NCBI GenBank assembly: GCA_027563935.2
Contig: CM050449.1
Span: 17,568,735-17,632,734 of the forward strand
Source: Costus lasius
Taxonomy: Eukaryota > Streptophyta > Magnoliopsida > Zingiberales > Costaceae
Length of the DNA: 64,000 nt
Direction: 5' to 3'
Every line of letters starts with the position of its first letter. Within the stretch, counting starts at the first letter, position 1. The translations under genes were made by a program, and so were the position numbers. Shown piece by piece: positions 47,201 through 58,429 of this stretch. Below the pieces are notes generated by a model. It made no database searches. It saw nothing but the letters and a program-made list of their open reading frames with translations, and was not told the DNA's origin.

Positions 47201-50200
47201 CCGAAGTTTGAATGCAATTCGTGCAAGAAATCTTACCTCAATAATGGTATATATCTTGATCTGACAGTTTCTAGTTCCTCCAAGGTTTATGCTGAAACTA
47301 TGCCAGCTGCGACTGAAATGTTCAGGTATGGTAGCATCCTTCTTTCCATCAATAAATGTAAAATGAATAAAAAGAAAAAGAATATGATTGCTTCAATGAA
47401 CCACACGTTTCATGTGCTGCATAGCTGCTTTTTCTTGACTCGTGACAAAAATAAATACTTGATTTAGTTATCAAATGTGTTCAACTTCTCATTATTGATT
47501 AGTTGCAAAAAGAAAAGTTCCATTAGACACCCTTCATGCTCTGGTATGTTTAACTCGTCATTTTTATTTAGGACTTATTTCTACCCTATTAACATTTTTA
47601 TGAGCAGATAACACAAAATTCAGTTGTTGGATATGTTAAGATTTAAAACCTTTATGAGTGCCACTAAGTCATTTCTTGCATCTAACTGGCTAGACATAAT
47701 TTATTCGCACTAAAGCTATTTCATCTAGATTCATTGTATTTTTCATCCTTTCCACCATGGATTCCATTCAACAAAACATAGCCTAAGAGATAATTAGTCA
47801 CTCTTGGGTTCCTTGTCTTGTCTAATTAGTTCTTGAACCTATAATGAAATTAGTTAGCATTTGTGTATTTGACTTCTGTGCTCACATAGCACTGTTCATG
47901 TAAAAGTAATTTGCTTCTGACTTCTTAGGCCTCTCAAATTCAATGACAATGTCTCTTGATTATATTGATATGATCATATTGACTGTGGTTCAGAATGTTT
48001 TGCCTTGCTGTCATTGTAAAATTATGAGACAATGATTCATGGAACGAACTGTATTTATTCCTTGTTCATAGTCTTTGTTGCATAATATATGCAATGCTTA
48101 GAAAGCTTGTTATTGGCTTAGACAATTTAGATCAAGTTTGGAATATCTATGTTCTATATTACATTTGGAAGAAAATATTTTAAAATTTATTAGCGGGATA
48201 GTCATGAATACATATATACTTAAGATAAGAGACCCAATAACCTACTAAGTCGAACTCAAATGCCTTCTTGTAAACAAAAAAACAATGACTAACTTAATAA
48301 GATATATATTCTAATGATCACAAATGCCCGAGGATGGTAAAAAAATAAGTATCTCACTGTTAGTTTACCGTAAACTTCTATATGATCTGTCTTTAATCTG
48401 AAAAAGAAATTGCTGCTGAAGATAAAAGACGTGAATCTATTCAGCAATCTTTAACCATACAGTTGAAGAACATCAAGTTGTTTCCTTTGATTTATATTTT
48501 CCTTGTATTTTCTGACACTATTTATTGGACAGAACCTCACTGGTATCGTTTCTTTATGAGCGGGGGTGGCGTCAGAATTTTATTTGGGGTGGTTTTCCTG
48601 GTCCAGAAAAAGAGGTTGGATGACACTTATTTTTTCTTGATCGATATTACTATTTAGCTTGCAACTAAATTGAACCATATCGACATTAGTTCTGAGTTGT
48701 TACGCACTCCATCTTTTTGTTTATCTTTCAGAGTACTTGACAGACTACAGAACTACAAAGTGCTGGAGGAAGTAATACTTTGAAATTAAATATAAATGTG
48801 AATAAATGAATATCGTTAATAAACTGTTTGATATCATACCATTGGGGCTAACAAAATTTCTTTTGAAGCTCTTTCGTGAAAATTTCATATTGCAATGCCA
48901 ATATTTCATTTAATGTTCTTGTCGTGTGATTTCAGTTTGAAATGGCTAAAGGTTATCTTAAATCCAGTACTGGAGGAACAATCATAGATGCATGTTGTGC
49001 GAGTGGCTTGTTCTCAAGGTTGTTTGCTAAAAGTGGGATGTTTTCACGTGTTATTGCTTTGGATTTTTCAGAGAATATGCTGCAGCAATGCTACGACTTC
49101 ATTAACCAGGAGGGCATCTCAATGGAGTAATATGTCTCCTTCTGCCTTGTACCCCCCGTAGTTAGCTTTCTAAATGTTCTTTTAGAGTGCATTCGGATTG
49201 AATCTCATACTAGTCAAGTAGCAAAACTCCATTGTTCATTCATTATTTTACTTGGTTCAGGAATTTTATTTTGGTAAGAGCTGATATCTCTAGGCTTCCC
49301 TTTGTTTCAAATTCCATTGATGCTGTACATGCTGGTGCTGCTTTACATTGCTGGCCTTCTCCATCTTTGGGTGTAAGAATTATCTTTCCTTCTTTCTTTT
49401 TCCGACACTTGAGTGGTTATTGAACGCTTTTTTGTGCGTAAGTGGGGAATGGGGAGTACTCTTCAGTCTAGAGAGGTAAACAACTAGAAAGACGAACTAT
49501 CTAAAGATAAATGGTTATTGTCCTTCCCTCACCAGCTGAACCTGGGTTTTGAAAATGTATATTATATGCATCGACACATTGGTAATATGTATTTCAAACT
49601 TTGTCTCCTCGTCTGAAATTTGTGGTGTGTTTTAGGTAGCAGAAATAAGCCGAGTTTTGCGCCCTGGTGGTGTGTTTGTTGCAACAACCTTTATCCTTGA
49701 TGTCTTGCCTCCTGCTACGCCATTTTTGCAAATAGTTCGCCAGGTAATCATGTGATCGAATAGTGGTGTTTATAATACATGGAAGTTTTAATTTGCCTAT
49801 TGTTTGTAATCAAACACAATAGAGATTCTATGTAATCTAACATAATAGATATTCTACGTATAGAAATGCATGTTATATCAAAATATGATCCTACATTTAT
49901 GATGATAATGGCACACAATTGCGCACAAACACATGGAGACGCACATACATACTTGTATATTAGACCAATACTGATCTTATTCCGTGTTCTAGTACAGAGC
50001 ATGGATCAAAAAGCCGGTCAGGTACCGGCCGGTTTGTATCGGTTCGGTGAGGGACTGGCACCGGACACAGCTTCGGAGCACGGTTTGACGGACGGCAGCG
50101 GCGAGGCAACAACGGGCAGCAGCTGCAGCAGAACGAAGCTTTTGTCGGCGGTAGAAGCTCAACGAAGCCACTGGAACGAAGCTTTCGTCGCCGCTGGAAG

Positions 50201-51311
50201 CTTTCGCCGACTTTGAACGCCGCCGGTGAAAGTTTCGTTTCGCCACCCGCCGGAAGCTTCATTCAAGCTTCCAGAGGTAGCGGAAGCTTCGAACGAAACT
50301 TCCGCCGCCGCTTGAAGCTTTCGCCGACTTCGAACGCCGCCGGTGAAAGTTTCGTTTTGCCGCCGCCGGAAGCTTTGTTCGAGTTTCCAGAGGCAACGGA
50401 AGCTTCAAACGAAACTTCCGCCACCGCTCTCCCTCTGTCGTCGGTTCTTCCTCAGTTACCCGGTATTGGTACCGTACCGGAGCTACCGGACCGAAACTTC
50501 AAACCATGGTACAGAGCTGTACATAATACCCATAGCGGAGGATATTAAATATTCTCTTAAACCATGGCCCGAAATAGATTTTATATACAAAGTAGAGTAT
50601 TGAGAAAAGTGGTTTATCCCTACATAGTTAAATTAAAGGTCCACCTATATTTTATAAGCGTATACAACGCTATGAATATTATAATCTGTCTCATTATTAT
50701 TATCAGTGTACTATGACCTCCATACAGAAAATCATTTTGTTCCTATGTAACCATTCTCGTATGTCATTTTCTTTTTTTCATTTTTAATTATATCCAACAA
50801 AGTGCCTTACGATAGAGAATCTGTTATGAATTTAATACAGAAGTGCGAGCGCATAACCCCAAAGCATGTTCTTAATGAACAGGAAAGTTGGCTTGATTGA
50901 TGGTTCCTTTTGTGCTCTATTTATGGACCCTGATTTACTACCGTATAAAAAACTGACTACAACTTATATGTAATTATTGCTAGACATGGTTCCTAACTGC
51001 TACAAAGATATGGGATCACTTGCAACCTAATCATAGTTATGCTAAATACTAGAAAGAAATGGTTGTGTGATCGAAAAAGATGTATTTTTTGTCAGCTAAA
51101 TCATCATTTCTTCTTTATATTAAATTTTTTTTATTAATTTTCAGTAATTAACAGTATTTTTCATATGCAGATTTACACTCGTGCCTCAAGTAATTACCTT
51201 TTCCTATCTGAACGTGAACTAGAAGAGCTTTGTCGGACATGTGGCTTGGTTGGTTTTACATGCGTGAGGAACGGTGCCTTTGTTATGTTATCTGCAACAA
51301 AACCGAGTTAA
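41219..51311 (+). CDS. Plastid-type SAM methyltransferase (At2g41040/At1g78140-like), eight exons
   Basis: Exons: 41219-41416, 46609-46703, 47185-47325, 48533-48614, 48936-49126, 49261-49372, 49636-49743 and 51171-51311. All introns are GT-AG, the frame is continuous, and the product is 355 aa. The N-terminus (about 1-60) is rich in Arg/Ser/Ala with few acids, a likely transit peptide. Next comes a zinc-ribbon-like segment (CPICYNPL ... FECNSCKKSY), then a class I methyltransferase: motif I DACCASGLFSR, VIALDFSENML, DAVHAGAALHCWPSPS, LRPGGVFVATTF. Motif I has Ala where CGSG is usual. Arabidopsis relatives are uncharacterised plastoglobule/plastid methyltransferases, so the substrate is unknown. 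Intron 1 (5192 bp) holds a Gypsy remnant, intron 2 holds extra copies of exon 2, and intron 7 has a GC-rich insert. The ATG at 41219 is the first in a suitable context. Confidence 0.9.
41851..46392 (-). mobile_element. Truncated Ty3/Gypsy element in methyltransferase intron 1
   Basis: The left LTR (3' LTR on the minus strand) spans 41851-43953, starting TGTCACGCCCC and ending TATAACA. A polypurine tract lies just inside it (minus AAGATGGGAGAAA, about 43954-43966). Inside, minus-strand fragments run RNase H (about 45800-45540, KANVVADALSRKTM), integrase (45221-45036; AYHPQTDGQ at about 44790) and a GVHDVFHVSML-like C-terminal block (44446-44141), the order of a chromovirus-type pol. The right LTR is only 45830-46392, homologous to 43430-43953. 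gag, protease and RT are gone. The flanks ACTGG (left) and ATTGA (right) do not match, so the two ends may come from different insertions or a deletion. Confidence 0.82.
43084..43427. mobile_element. Non-autonomous hAT-like element inside the Gypsy LTR
   Basis: A 344-bp element starting TAGGGGTGGCAAT and ending CATTGCTA, flanked by CCCATCAG (43076-43083) and CCCATCAA (43428-43435), an 8-bp duplication with one mismatch. The interior has degenerate GGGTACCCG blocks at both sides of an AT-rich core. An 8-bp duplication is the hAT signature; no transposase is present. Confidence 0.6.
46636..47008 (+). repeat. Three tandem copies of methyltransferase exon 2
   Basis: The functional exon end (46636-46703) is followed by copies at 46805-46868 and 46945-47008, each running from GATTGCTGGCTTGCCCT to AACATT|GTTAG, thus including the donor site. 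Copy 2 keeps the CPICYNPL frame with one substitution (I to S). Copy 3 has a 2-bp insertion and is out of frame. Neither extra copy is preceded by a plausible acceptor, so both are read as intronic fossils. Confidence 0.85.
49990..50560. repeat. GC-rich insert in methyltransferase intron 7
   Basis: Unlike the AT-rich intron around it, this block has degenerate ACCGG/CCGGT runs at both ends (about 50013-50065 and 50458-50500). Internally, a 'gaagctttcgccgactt.gaacgccgccggtgaaagtttcgtttnGCC' unit occurs at about 50197 and 50320. The outer phrases GTACAGAGCATGG (left) and CCATGGTACAGAGC (right) may mark its ends. It looks like a non-autonomous transposon; open frames in it are not supported as genes. 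Confidence 0.5.
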
Positions 51312-53089
51312 TCATCAACCGATCAGAACGACTCCCTGTGTTCTACATTGTGTACAGTCCTTTAATCTCTCAATATTTTTCTACAGAAGGATTCTCCAGG
51401 TGATTTTCTGCAAATGATTTTAAATTTTTTAACTTTCAAAGAAAAAGAGAATTGTCCATGCTGCTGTTCTGATGTATAATCTAGCCATTACTTCATTTTT
51501 CAGATTTTATTATGAGCAAATTAGATTCTCTCAAATTCTGGTCCATTTCACCAAAAGAGATAAAGGGGTTTAAAAGAAGTGGACTTCTATCGTCATCTCT
51601 ATTTACTTAGCAGGCATTTAGTTTGTCAACAGTGTTACAATCTTTTGTTATATACCTTGTACAAAAACGTTTTGTGGCAGTTATCCTACTTTGTATTGCA
51701 TAAGAGCTTATCAAGGCCCTGCACAGCATTAGGTCGAGTAACATTGGACACATTTGTAAGTTTAACTATGAATTCATGGAACTCAATAGCCAATGAGTTG
51801 AATGAGTTGTACAGAAAATTGAGGGCTTTCTCTTGATTCTCAATAGAAAATGAGTTTCTTTCCATATTACTATAAATAGATTGGCAGTTCCACCAATGGG
51901 CTGCAATTAATGGTTGTTCTTTTGCCAATAGTCCTACACTTGTTTTGGATTTGGTTTATCTTACCTTAGTCCTTTGGAGAATGATATGAAATGCTAACCC
52001 TTGTCTCCCCATCTATGCCCCAAGATTAGGCACTGCCAGAATAATGAACGGTGAAAGTAGCTCACCTATGCCTCTTAGCAAGTACTTTTACAGCCTATTT
52101 CTTTGGAGGTAAAATCGGAGGAAAGAAAAAGAAAGGTAAAAAATTCACTTTTTCTTTGGAAGGAAAGAACAAACATAGGAAAGAAAATCTATCTTTTTCC
52201 TTTGAAATTTGCTTCTACCTGATTTGGGTAGAAAAGATGAGAGAACACGTTCTCGCAAGCGAAGCTCGCCTACCCCGTCGCCTTCCCTGTGTCCACCTCC
52301 ACCACCCACCTTCCCTGCGTCCACCTCTGCCTCTATCTCCTATCTTCCGAGCTTTTTTCTCGCTGCCCCCCATTGATCTCAATGAGGCCTCCCACCTTCA
52401 ACTGAGAACAAGCTCACCACGACCTTCTGCTTTCCGTTGCCTCATCGAGCTTGCCTCCGCCTTTGCCTTTTGAGCTTGCCTCCCGTCTCTGCCTTCCAAG
52501 CTCTCCTCCCATCGCCCCATCGATCTTGCCAAGGCCAGCCAAGCTTGCCATGACCTCCCGCCGCCTCATCGATCTCATCAAGGCCACCCCTGCTGAACTC
52601 GCACCAACCTTCCTCCTCCCCCTCCTTGTCAAGTTCATGCCCTTGCTCGTGTCGACCTTCCGCCTCCATGAGCCCCTCTCCACTGTTGCCGCACTTCCCC
52701 CCTCGGCCTTGGCACCGCCTATTCTCCATGACCATTAATCACGTGCGCTGCATATGAAATTTTATATTCGTTCTCCCCGTTCTTCTATTCTCCTCATATT
52801 TTTTTTCTCCCTCTTTTTCTCCCTCTACAAAGAACAGACTGTTGGGTTTTAAAACTTTATTTAATCCTTTTTTTTAAAAGTTCGCTCTATATAAATTTTA
52901 AATTAATTAATTAATTTTATTCATGAATATATGTTTGTAAAAAAAAGTAATTTCTCCTTAAGAATAGGAGAATAGGCATCATTTCTCCTTATTTTGTAGA
53001 CGCCGAACAAATTGAAAACATGAAGTTTTTTCTTTAAATTTAAATATTTTATTATTATATATTAAAAAGAACTTAAATGGAGATATCTT
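51312..53089. other. Intergenic region with pyrimidine-rich GC island
   Basis: 51312-52050 is methyltransferase 3' flank. 52240-52740 is a C/T-rich, GC-rich block with overlapping open frames on both strands, no recognised domain, and AT-rich edges on both sides; it is most likely part of an unclassified repeat. No gene is called. Confidence 0.4.
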
Positions 53090-53560
53090 GCGGGCATCAT
53101 TGTGCGCGTACCAATTAAGAAAAAAAACAGATGGAAATCAAATTTATGAAGCAAAAAAGGCTGGGCACATGCTCAACGCATGCCAGTCAGTTCTTCCATG
53201 AATAGGTATGATGTATTGATGTGTTACCTAGTTTGAAGAATTAATCCCCGGCTCCACCGTGCCTTGGCCCTCCTTCTCGGTGGCCTCACTCTCCGGCAGG
53301 TCTTTGGCAGACTAATCCGAGGAAAATTTCTAGGCAGGACTGCCTGAGAATCCTCATCTGTCTACTATGAGATTTATTGAAAAAGAGAATTTTAAAATAA
53401 GATATTTCACCATTATTTTAAGATTTGTATTTTTAAAAGAACTAATGGTGGACAATCATTCCCCGCTTGAAATTGGCAGGATTTTCCCTAGAAATTTTGC
53501 CTGCTGGTACTGTCTACGCTGCATTTTCCAGCAGTTTCTCTGGTGGCAGCACTAGCGCCG
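53090..53560 (-). pseudogene. VQ gene copy A, 3' flank fragment only
   Basis: It matches 58120-58430 in the same orientation (for example 'ctagtttgaagaattaatcccc' against 'ctactttgaagaatgaatcccc') and the reverse complement of 54650-54870. It contains only the end and downstream flank of the VQ-type unit; no VQ motif is present. Confidence 0.5.
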
Positions 53561-54139
53561 TACATCCACGGGTAACCATGGCTTCGTCGAGCTCTCTTTT
53601 GCCATAATCGGCCGAGATTGCCCCTATTTAAAATAAAATCAAAGTAGGTTTTGTAAAATTGATCAATTTTATAAAAAGTTGACTAAATTTTATATAAATT
53701 GATGGGATTTCATATAATATTAACTAGATTTTTAAAAAATTCAATAAATTTCATAAAAATCTATAAAAATTAATTTTAGAGTCTATTCATGTTTAAAAGG
53801 TATGTTGAAATTGTAACTATGTCACTCGTTCAAATGTGGGTCTATATTTAGATAGTTTTAAAAAGATTATGAGCATAAGTTTATATTAAGTTTAGATTGA
53901 ATTATTTAAGTCATGAGTATAAATTTAGATTAAGTTTAGATTAAATTATTTAAGTCATGAGTTAAATTTAGAGTTTTCTATTAAATTCATATAATTCTCA
54001 CGTCACACTTTGCTTCTAATTTGTAACACAACATCTTCGCCACTCACCCGCCTTTTGATAGCCATTAAGTAGACGACTACTTCTCATAACGACTCATCCT
54101 CCTCTTGGAGGAGGCCAGTTATCGTCGACGTCCCTGTCG

Positions 54140-54679
54140 ATGCAACCGGACGAGCGGCAAGCGGTACCGCCGCGGCCGCGAAGGCCATCTCGCCGCTCCT
54201 GTAAGAGGGTGATTCACCCCAACTCCTCCAATATCCACGCCAATGTCCAAGAACTCACCGGAAACCCCAGCCGTGCCTCCGCTATCACTTCCGCTGATGC
54301 CCATATCCTTCCTGCCGCCACTTCTCCGCAGTCTTTCCAGCCATCCTCTCGCCAAACGCAAAGGGTCCCCTACATTGTAGTTAATACGGACCCCAGAAAT
54401 TACCAAGAACATAGCCTATCTCTTGTAGTCCCTCCTCCAATGCCACCCATCGATCCGCTAACCCCAACATTTCTGTACGGTACTCTCGATATGTGGACAA
54501 GCTTCGACGTAGAGCCCCGGTCAACTTCGGCCCGAGTAGAACTCGCCGACTGGTCAGAACTGGAGCATTACCCGTGGCTGGGCGACGCAGGTGCTGGCAC
54601 TGGGGAAATGGTCGGCGACAGTAGTGTAGATAGCAGTAGCAAGCAAGATAATTTTGCCAATGGCCCGTCGGAGAGTTAA
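54140..54679 (+). CDS. VQ-motif-like protein, copy B (179 aa, possibly truncated gene)
   Basis: An open frame of 179 aa with PPRPRRPSRRS followed by SNIHANVQELTG near residue 30-42, the VQ signature (FxxxVQxxTG) with Ile in place of Phe. VQ proteins are small plant nuclear or plastid proteins that bind WRKY and other factors. The C-terminal half (VELADWSELEHYPWLG) is conserved with copy C at the protein level, which argues that the frame was once coding. The ATG used lies only about 20 codons before the Arg-rich segment and no upstream in-frame ATG exists before a stop, so the N-terminus may be lost. Whether this copy is expressed is unknown. It is the only uninterrupted copy in the cluster. 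Confidence 0.5.
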   Translation: MQPDERQAVPPRPRRPSRRSCKRVIHPNSSNIHANVQELTGNPSRASAITSADAHILPAATSPQSFQPSSRQTQRVPYIVVNTDPRNYQEHSLSLVVPPPMPPIDPLTPTFLYGTLDMWTSFDVEPRSTSARVELADWSELEHYPWLGDAGAGTGEMVGDSSVDSSSKQDNFANGPSES

Positions 54680-54699
54680 GCTGCCGGCAAGGACCAAGG

Positions 54700-56210
54700 C
54701 ACGGGAATTCACTCTTTAAAGTACATAAGACATGCTAGTTATTTGGTGGACGATGAATCCACTATCAAGTCGTACATAGAAGAATTGACTAGCTTGCGTA
54801 GAAAATCTGCCCATTCTTTTCGTTTACTTGCTAAAATCGATTGTTAACAATCTATTCGATTTGTTTGTTATTTTCTCAAACTGGTACATCGAATAATGAT
54901 GCAGATAAGATTTCTCCCGCTCCTCTCAACTGTAGATTTAGGCCTTTGATCCGGATCATAATTTTTAAATGATGACCCAGTGAGTGTAAATTCTTGATGA
55001 GCATGGCAGTTATTTATGTTTATGATTATGCATAGTAATATAATTTATTCATATGATTTACATAAATTAAGTGTCCAATCACACTAAGCCACTTGAATAG
55101 CTAGCATTTGCAAGACATTTATACAACTATTCATGATCACATTGAAGGCATAATACCTAAATTTTGGAGAAAAAAAAAATAAAAAATACATTAAATCTGA
55201 ACCATTTTCTATCAGATTCAATATATTTTTCATTCTTTCCTTCCAATTTTCTATTCCTTAAGATTTGAATCACATTTACGTTCTATCTTAAATGCTCATA
55301 AAATTTCAAACACAACTTGCAAGTCTTAAACCTTATACAACTAATAATTTTCTACTCTCTCTTTTTCTCTCAAAATCGGAAGAAAAAAATTGTATAATAG
55401 TCTCTCTTGATCAGGGGTATAATAATGGGGAGGCTCACTAAGTATATCTGGAGTATAATAATGTTCCCCAAGGGTGCATTTACTGTGTGTAATTTGAAAT
55501 TTTCATCTTGATCTAGTCTCCCTTCTTATCTCTTTCAATAATTTCCAATATGTATTTAGGTGATCCCTTTTATTTTTTTTATTCTTGATTATCATAATTT
55601 AATCTAATTAGTTGTTGGAAATTTTCAACTAAAAATTACCAATCATGTGCATTTATATGTGGCCTCATATCTCAAAAGCAACTCCACATTCATAAAAAAA
55701 AAAAATTGTATTGCATATGAAGCTTGCCTAAATTTTCTCCATATTTTGTGATGAATATGCCATCAAGGTAGAAAATAATAAATTTTATTATCCACACCTA
55801 TGAGGTTAAAAATAGATATATGTTTTAAATGACAAAAACACTAAAACATACAAATTAGTAAAAAATATAAAACTTACCCATGTCAGTCAGAATAAAACAT
55901 TTGTGGTGCGGATCTGTGAGAACCAATGAACATGCAAGCAAACAAATCCTGATTCAAAAGTGAGAAAGGTAAGTGAATAAGTTAATTATTTAATAACTTG
56001 AATATCCATATAGTAAAAGCAAATAAACAAAGAATTAGTGAATTTATGACACAACATATTTGAGCTCAACATGATTCAAGCTTGACTCGACAGTTGATTT
56101 CAGCTTAACTTAGTATAACCAATTTAGGCTCAGATCGAGTGTTAGGTCGAGCTCAGCTTGGGTCAAGTGTGATGAGCTTGGTGATACTATACTGATTGTA
56201 ATGATTGTGC
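54700..56210. other. Downstream flank of VQ copy B, otherwise nothing seen
   Basis: 54650-54960 is the inverse of 58080-58440. Beyond that the sequence is AT-rich with no gene and no clear repeat boundary. Confidence 0.5.
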
Positions 56211-56213
56211 TTA

Positions 56214-56651
56214 AGGATGTCTAAAAATCAGTTCCACCCGAAAAATTGAACCGAGCTGAACTGAAAATTTTGGTTTGGTTTAGTTTATAATTAAATCGGC
56301 GCAGTTCAGTTTGAAATTATTTAAAAAATTTCGGTTTGGTTTTTAGTTTAACCTCAAAATTTTGGGTTGAACCGAATAAATCAAAATTTTAATAATTATA
56401 TATTTTTTAATATTATAATATTATTATAGTTTAAAATAATTTAAAATTGATTAAAAATAATAATAATAGCAAAAGTTAATTAAAAAATAATTTCGGTTTA
56501 AACCGAACCAAACCAAACTAAAATTTTTGGTTCGGTTATAGTTTGAATTTTTAACAAATCGGTTCGGTTTCGATTTCAAAAGTAAACAAAAAAATTGGTT
56601 TGGGTTGAGCTAGTTCGGTTCGATTCTATTCGGGTTGAGCTGATTGGACAG
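56214..56651. mobile_element. Degenerate non-autonomous element with CCGAACCGAACC-type interior
   Basis: It starts near GGATGTCTAAAAATC and ends near GATTGGACA, roughly inverted termini. Tracts of 'ggtttggttt' and 'aaccgaacc' lie at both sides of an AT core. The structure parallels 57025-57852. The target duplication was not resolved. Confidence 0.4.
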
Positions 56652-57024
56652 ATATAATTGCACTGCTGTCAGCTAGATTTAAGGACAACCGCAATCGCAT
56701 GTTTGAATGAACAACATACTCGTGCAAAAATGAATAGTTCACAGTGCAAGAGAAATTACACACCGAAGTTTCAATGTACAATAGTCGATTTGTGACTATG
56801 TGATCAAATCATGGTCAAGCCAATTCAATACTAAGTTATATATTATATTATGTAAGTTTTTACATGACTCCAATATAAATACACCTATCTGCCTAATTAT
56901 AAAATTATTTTTTTTACTTTAAAATTTTCTATAAAATATATTTTTATATATTAAAATAATTTTCTTGCCACTCATCTATATTATTTCTCTCCTCACTATG
57001 AGGGAGTACAAATAGTTAAATGTG

Positions 57025-57176
57025 GGGGTGTTTAATAAAAACTGGTGAAGCGCGGTTAATTGCCCAAACGAACTGAATGGGCGGTTAACTGAACATATCG
57101 ATTCGATTTTCTGGCGGATTTTTAAGGGGATAAATATGGTTCAATTCAGGACCGTGACAAACCCAAACCGATTTAA

Positions 57177-57238
<62 letters not shown>

Positions 57239-57852
57239 TTAAACTATTTAGTAACTTAAGTTTTAGGATTAACTGTTACAAGCCCAAGCCCATAGCCTAA
57301 GCTAATAAACAACCCAACTCACTAACCCAACCAACCTAAAATCCAAATAATCTCCTAATCTCCTTAATCTTCTAATTTTTTTAGCATCCTCATCCAACTT
57401 ACATCTCAAGCAACCAATATTTCTTTACTGAGAAGGCTAACAATCCCTTCAAGACTAGTAATTATTATTTAATTTTTTTATAATTTTTATTTCATATTTT
57501 ATATTTTATATTTTATAATCATAATATTATATTAACCAAAAATCGGTAGTTAACCGAAACGAAATACTGGTTAATTAATATTTTGGTTCATAGTTTTGCT
57601 GAAACCGAATAGTTCGATTCAAGTCAACATTTGGGCTCATGGTTTGGTTAACCAAACCAAAATGTTCATAGTTTTGGTAAACTGAATGATTCGATTCGGG
57701 TTAACATTTGAACTCACAGTTCGGTAAACCAAACCAAAATATTGGTTAACTGGTTAACCGGTATTTCTATTTGCAGTTTTGGTGAACCGAATGATTCAAT
57801 TCGGGTCAACATTTGGGCTTCACAGTTCGGTTAACCTAACCTGGACACCCCG
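57025..57852. mobile_element. MITE-like element with 11-bp target duplication
   Basis: 828 bp with inverted ends GGGGTGT...ACACCCCG, flanked by perfect AGTTAAATGTG (57014-57024 and 57853-57863). The interior has repeated 'cggttaaccaaaccaaaat' phrases and an (AT)n run at about 57178-57234. The related inverted segment at 59945-60220 carries the same site without the insert (60077-60087). The duplication length suggests a Mutator-like element, but no transposase is present to confirm it. Confidence 0.75.
57178..57234. repeat. (AT)n microsatellite
   Basis: About 28 AT dinucleotides in an unbroken run inside the MITE-like element 57025-57852. Confidence 0.95.
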
Positions 57853-58429
57853 AGTTAAATGTGATACTAGTATTAAATTTTTATCTTTATAAAAAATAAA
57901 TGTTAAATATTATGTTATAAAACAAAAGAAAATAAAATAAAATTCTTGAAGCATGAATGTCGTATTCTTACTTCTTTAACTAACAACCTCCATGCGCATT
58001 GTTGCGATCCTGATTACTCATTTATCATTTAATAATTTAGCGAATTATGTAGCGTATTAAAAATTATGATATGATTCAATAAACTAAATCTACAGTTGAG
58101 AGGAGTAGCTGGAGAAATCTTGTTTACATCATTATTCGCGTACTAGTTAGAAAAAAAAAGTAAAAAAAACAAATCGAAAAGATAGTCGACTATCGATTTT
58201 ATCAAGTAAAAGAAAAGGATGAGCACATTTTCAACGCATGCTAGTAAATCCTTCTATGTACAATCTGATAGTTAGTCGATTCATCATCAACTAAATAACT
58301 AGTATGTATTACCTACTTTGAAGAATGAATCCCCGTGCGTTGGCCCTTGTCAACGGCTTAACTCTCTGGCAGGGCTTTGGCAAAATTATCTTGCTTGCTA
58401 CTGTTGTATACATTGCAGTCAGTCGTCAA

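Noticed and set aside
49866..50548. Frames of 85-116 aa in intron 7 of the methyltransferase
   Set aside because: Lie in the GC-rich intronic insert; the exon chain is complete without them.
52051..52738. Frames of 90-140 aa in a C/T-rich block
   Set aside because: Composition-driven; open on both strands, no start context, no domain.
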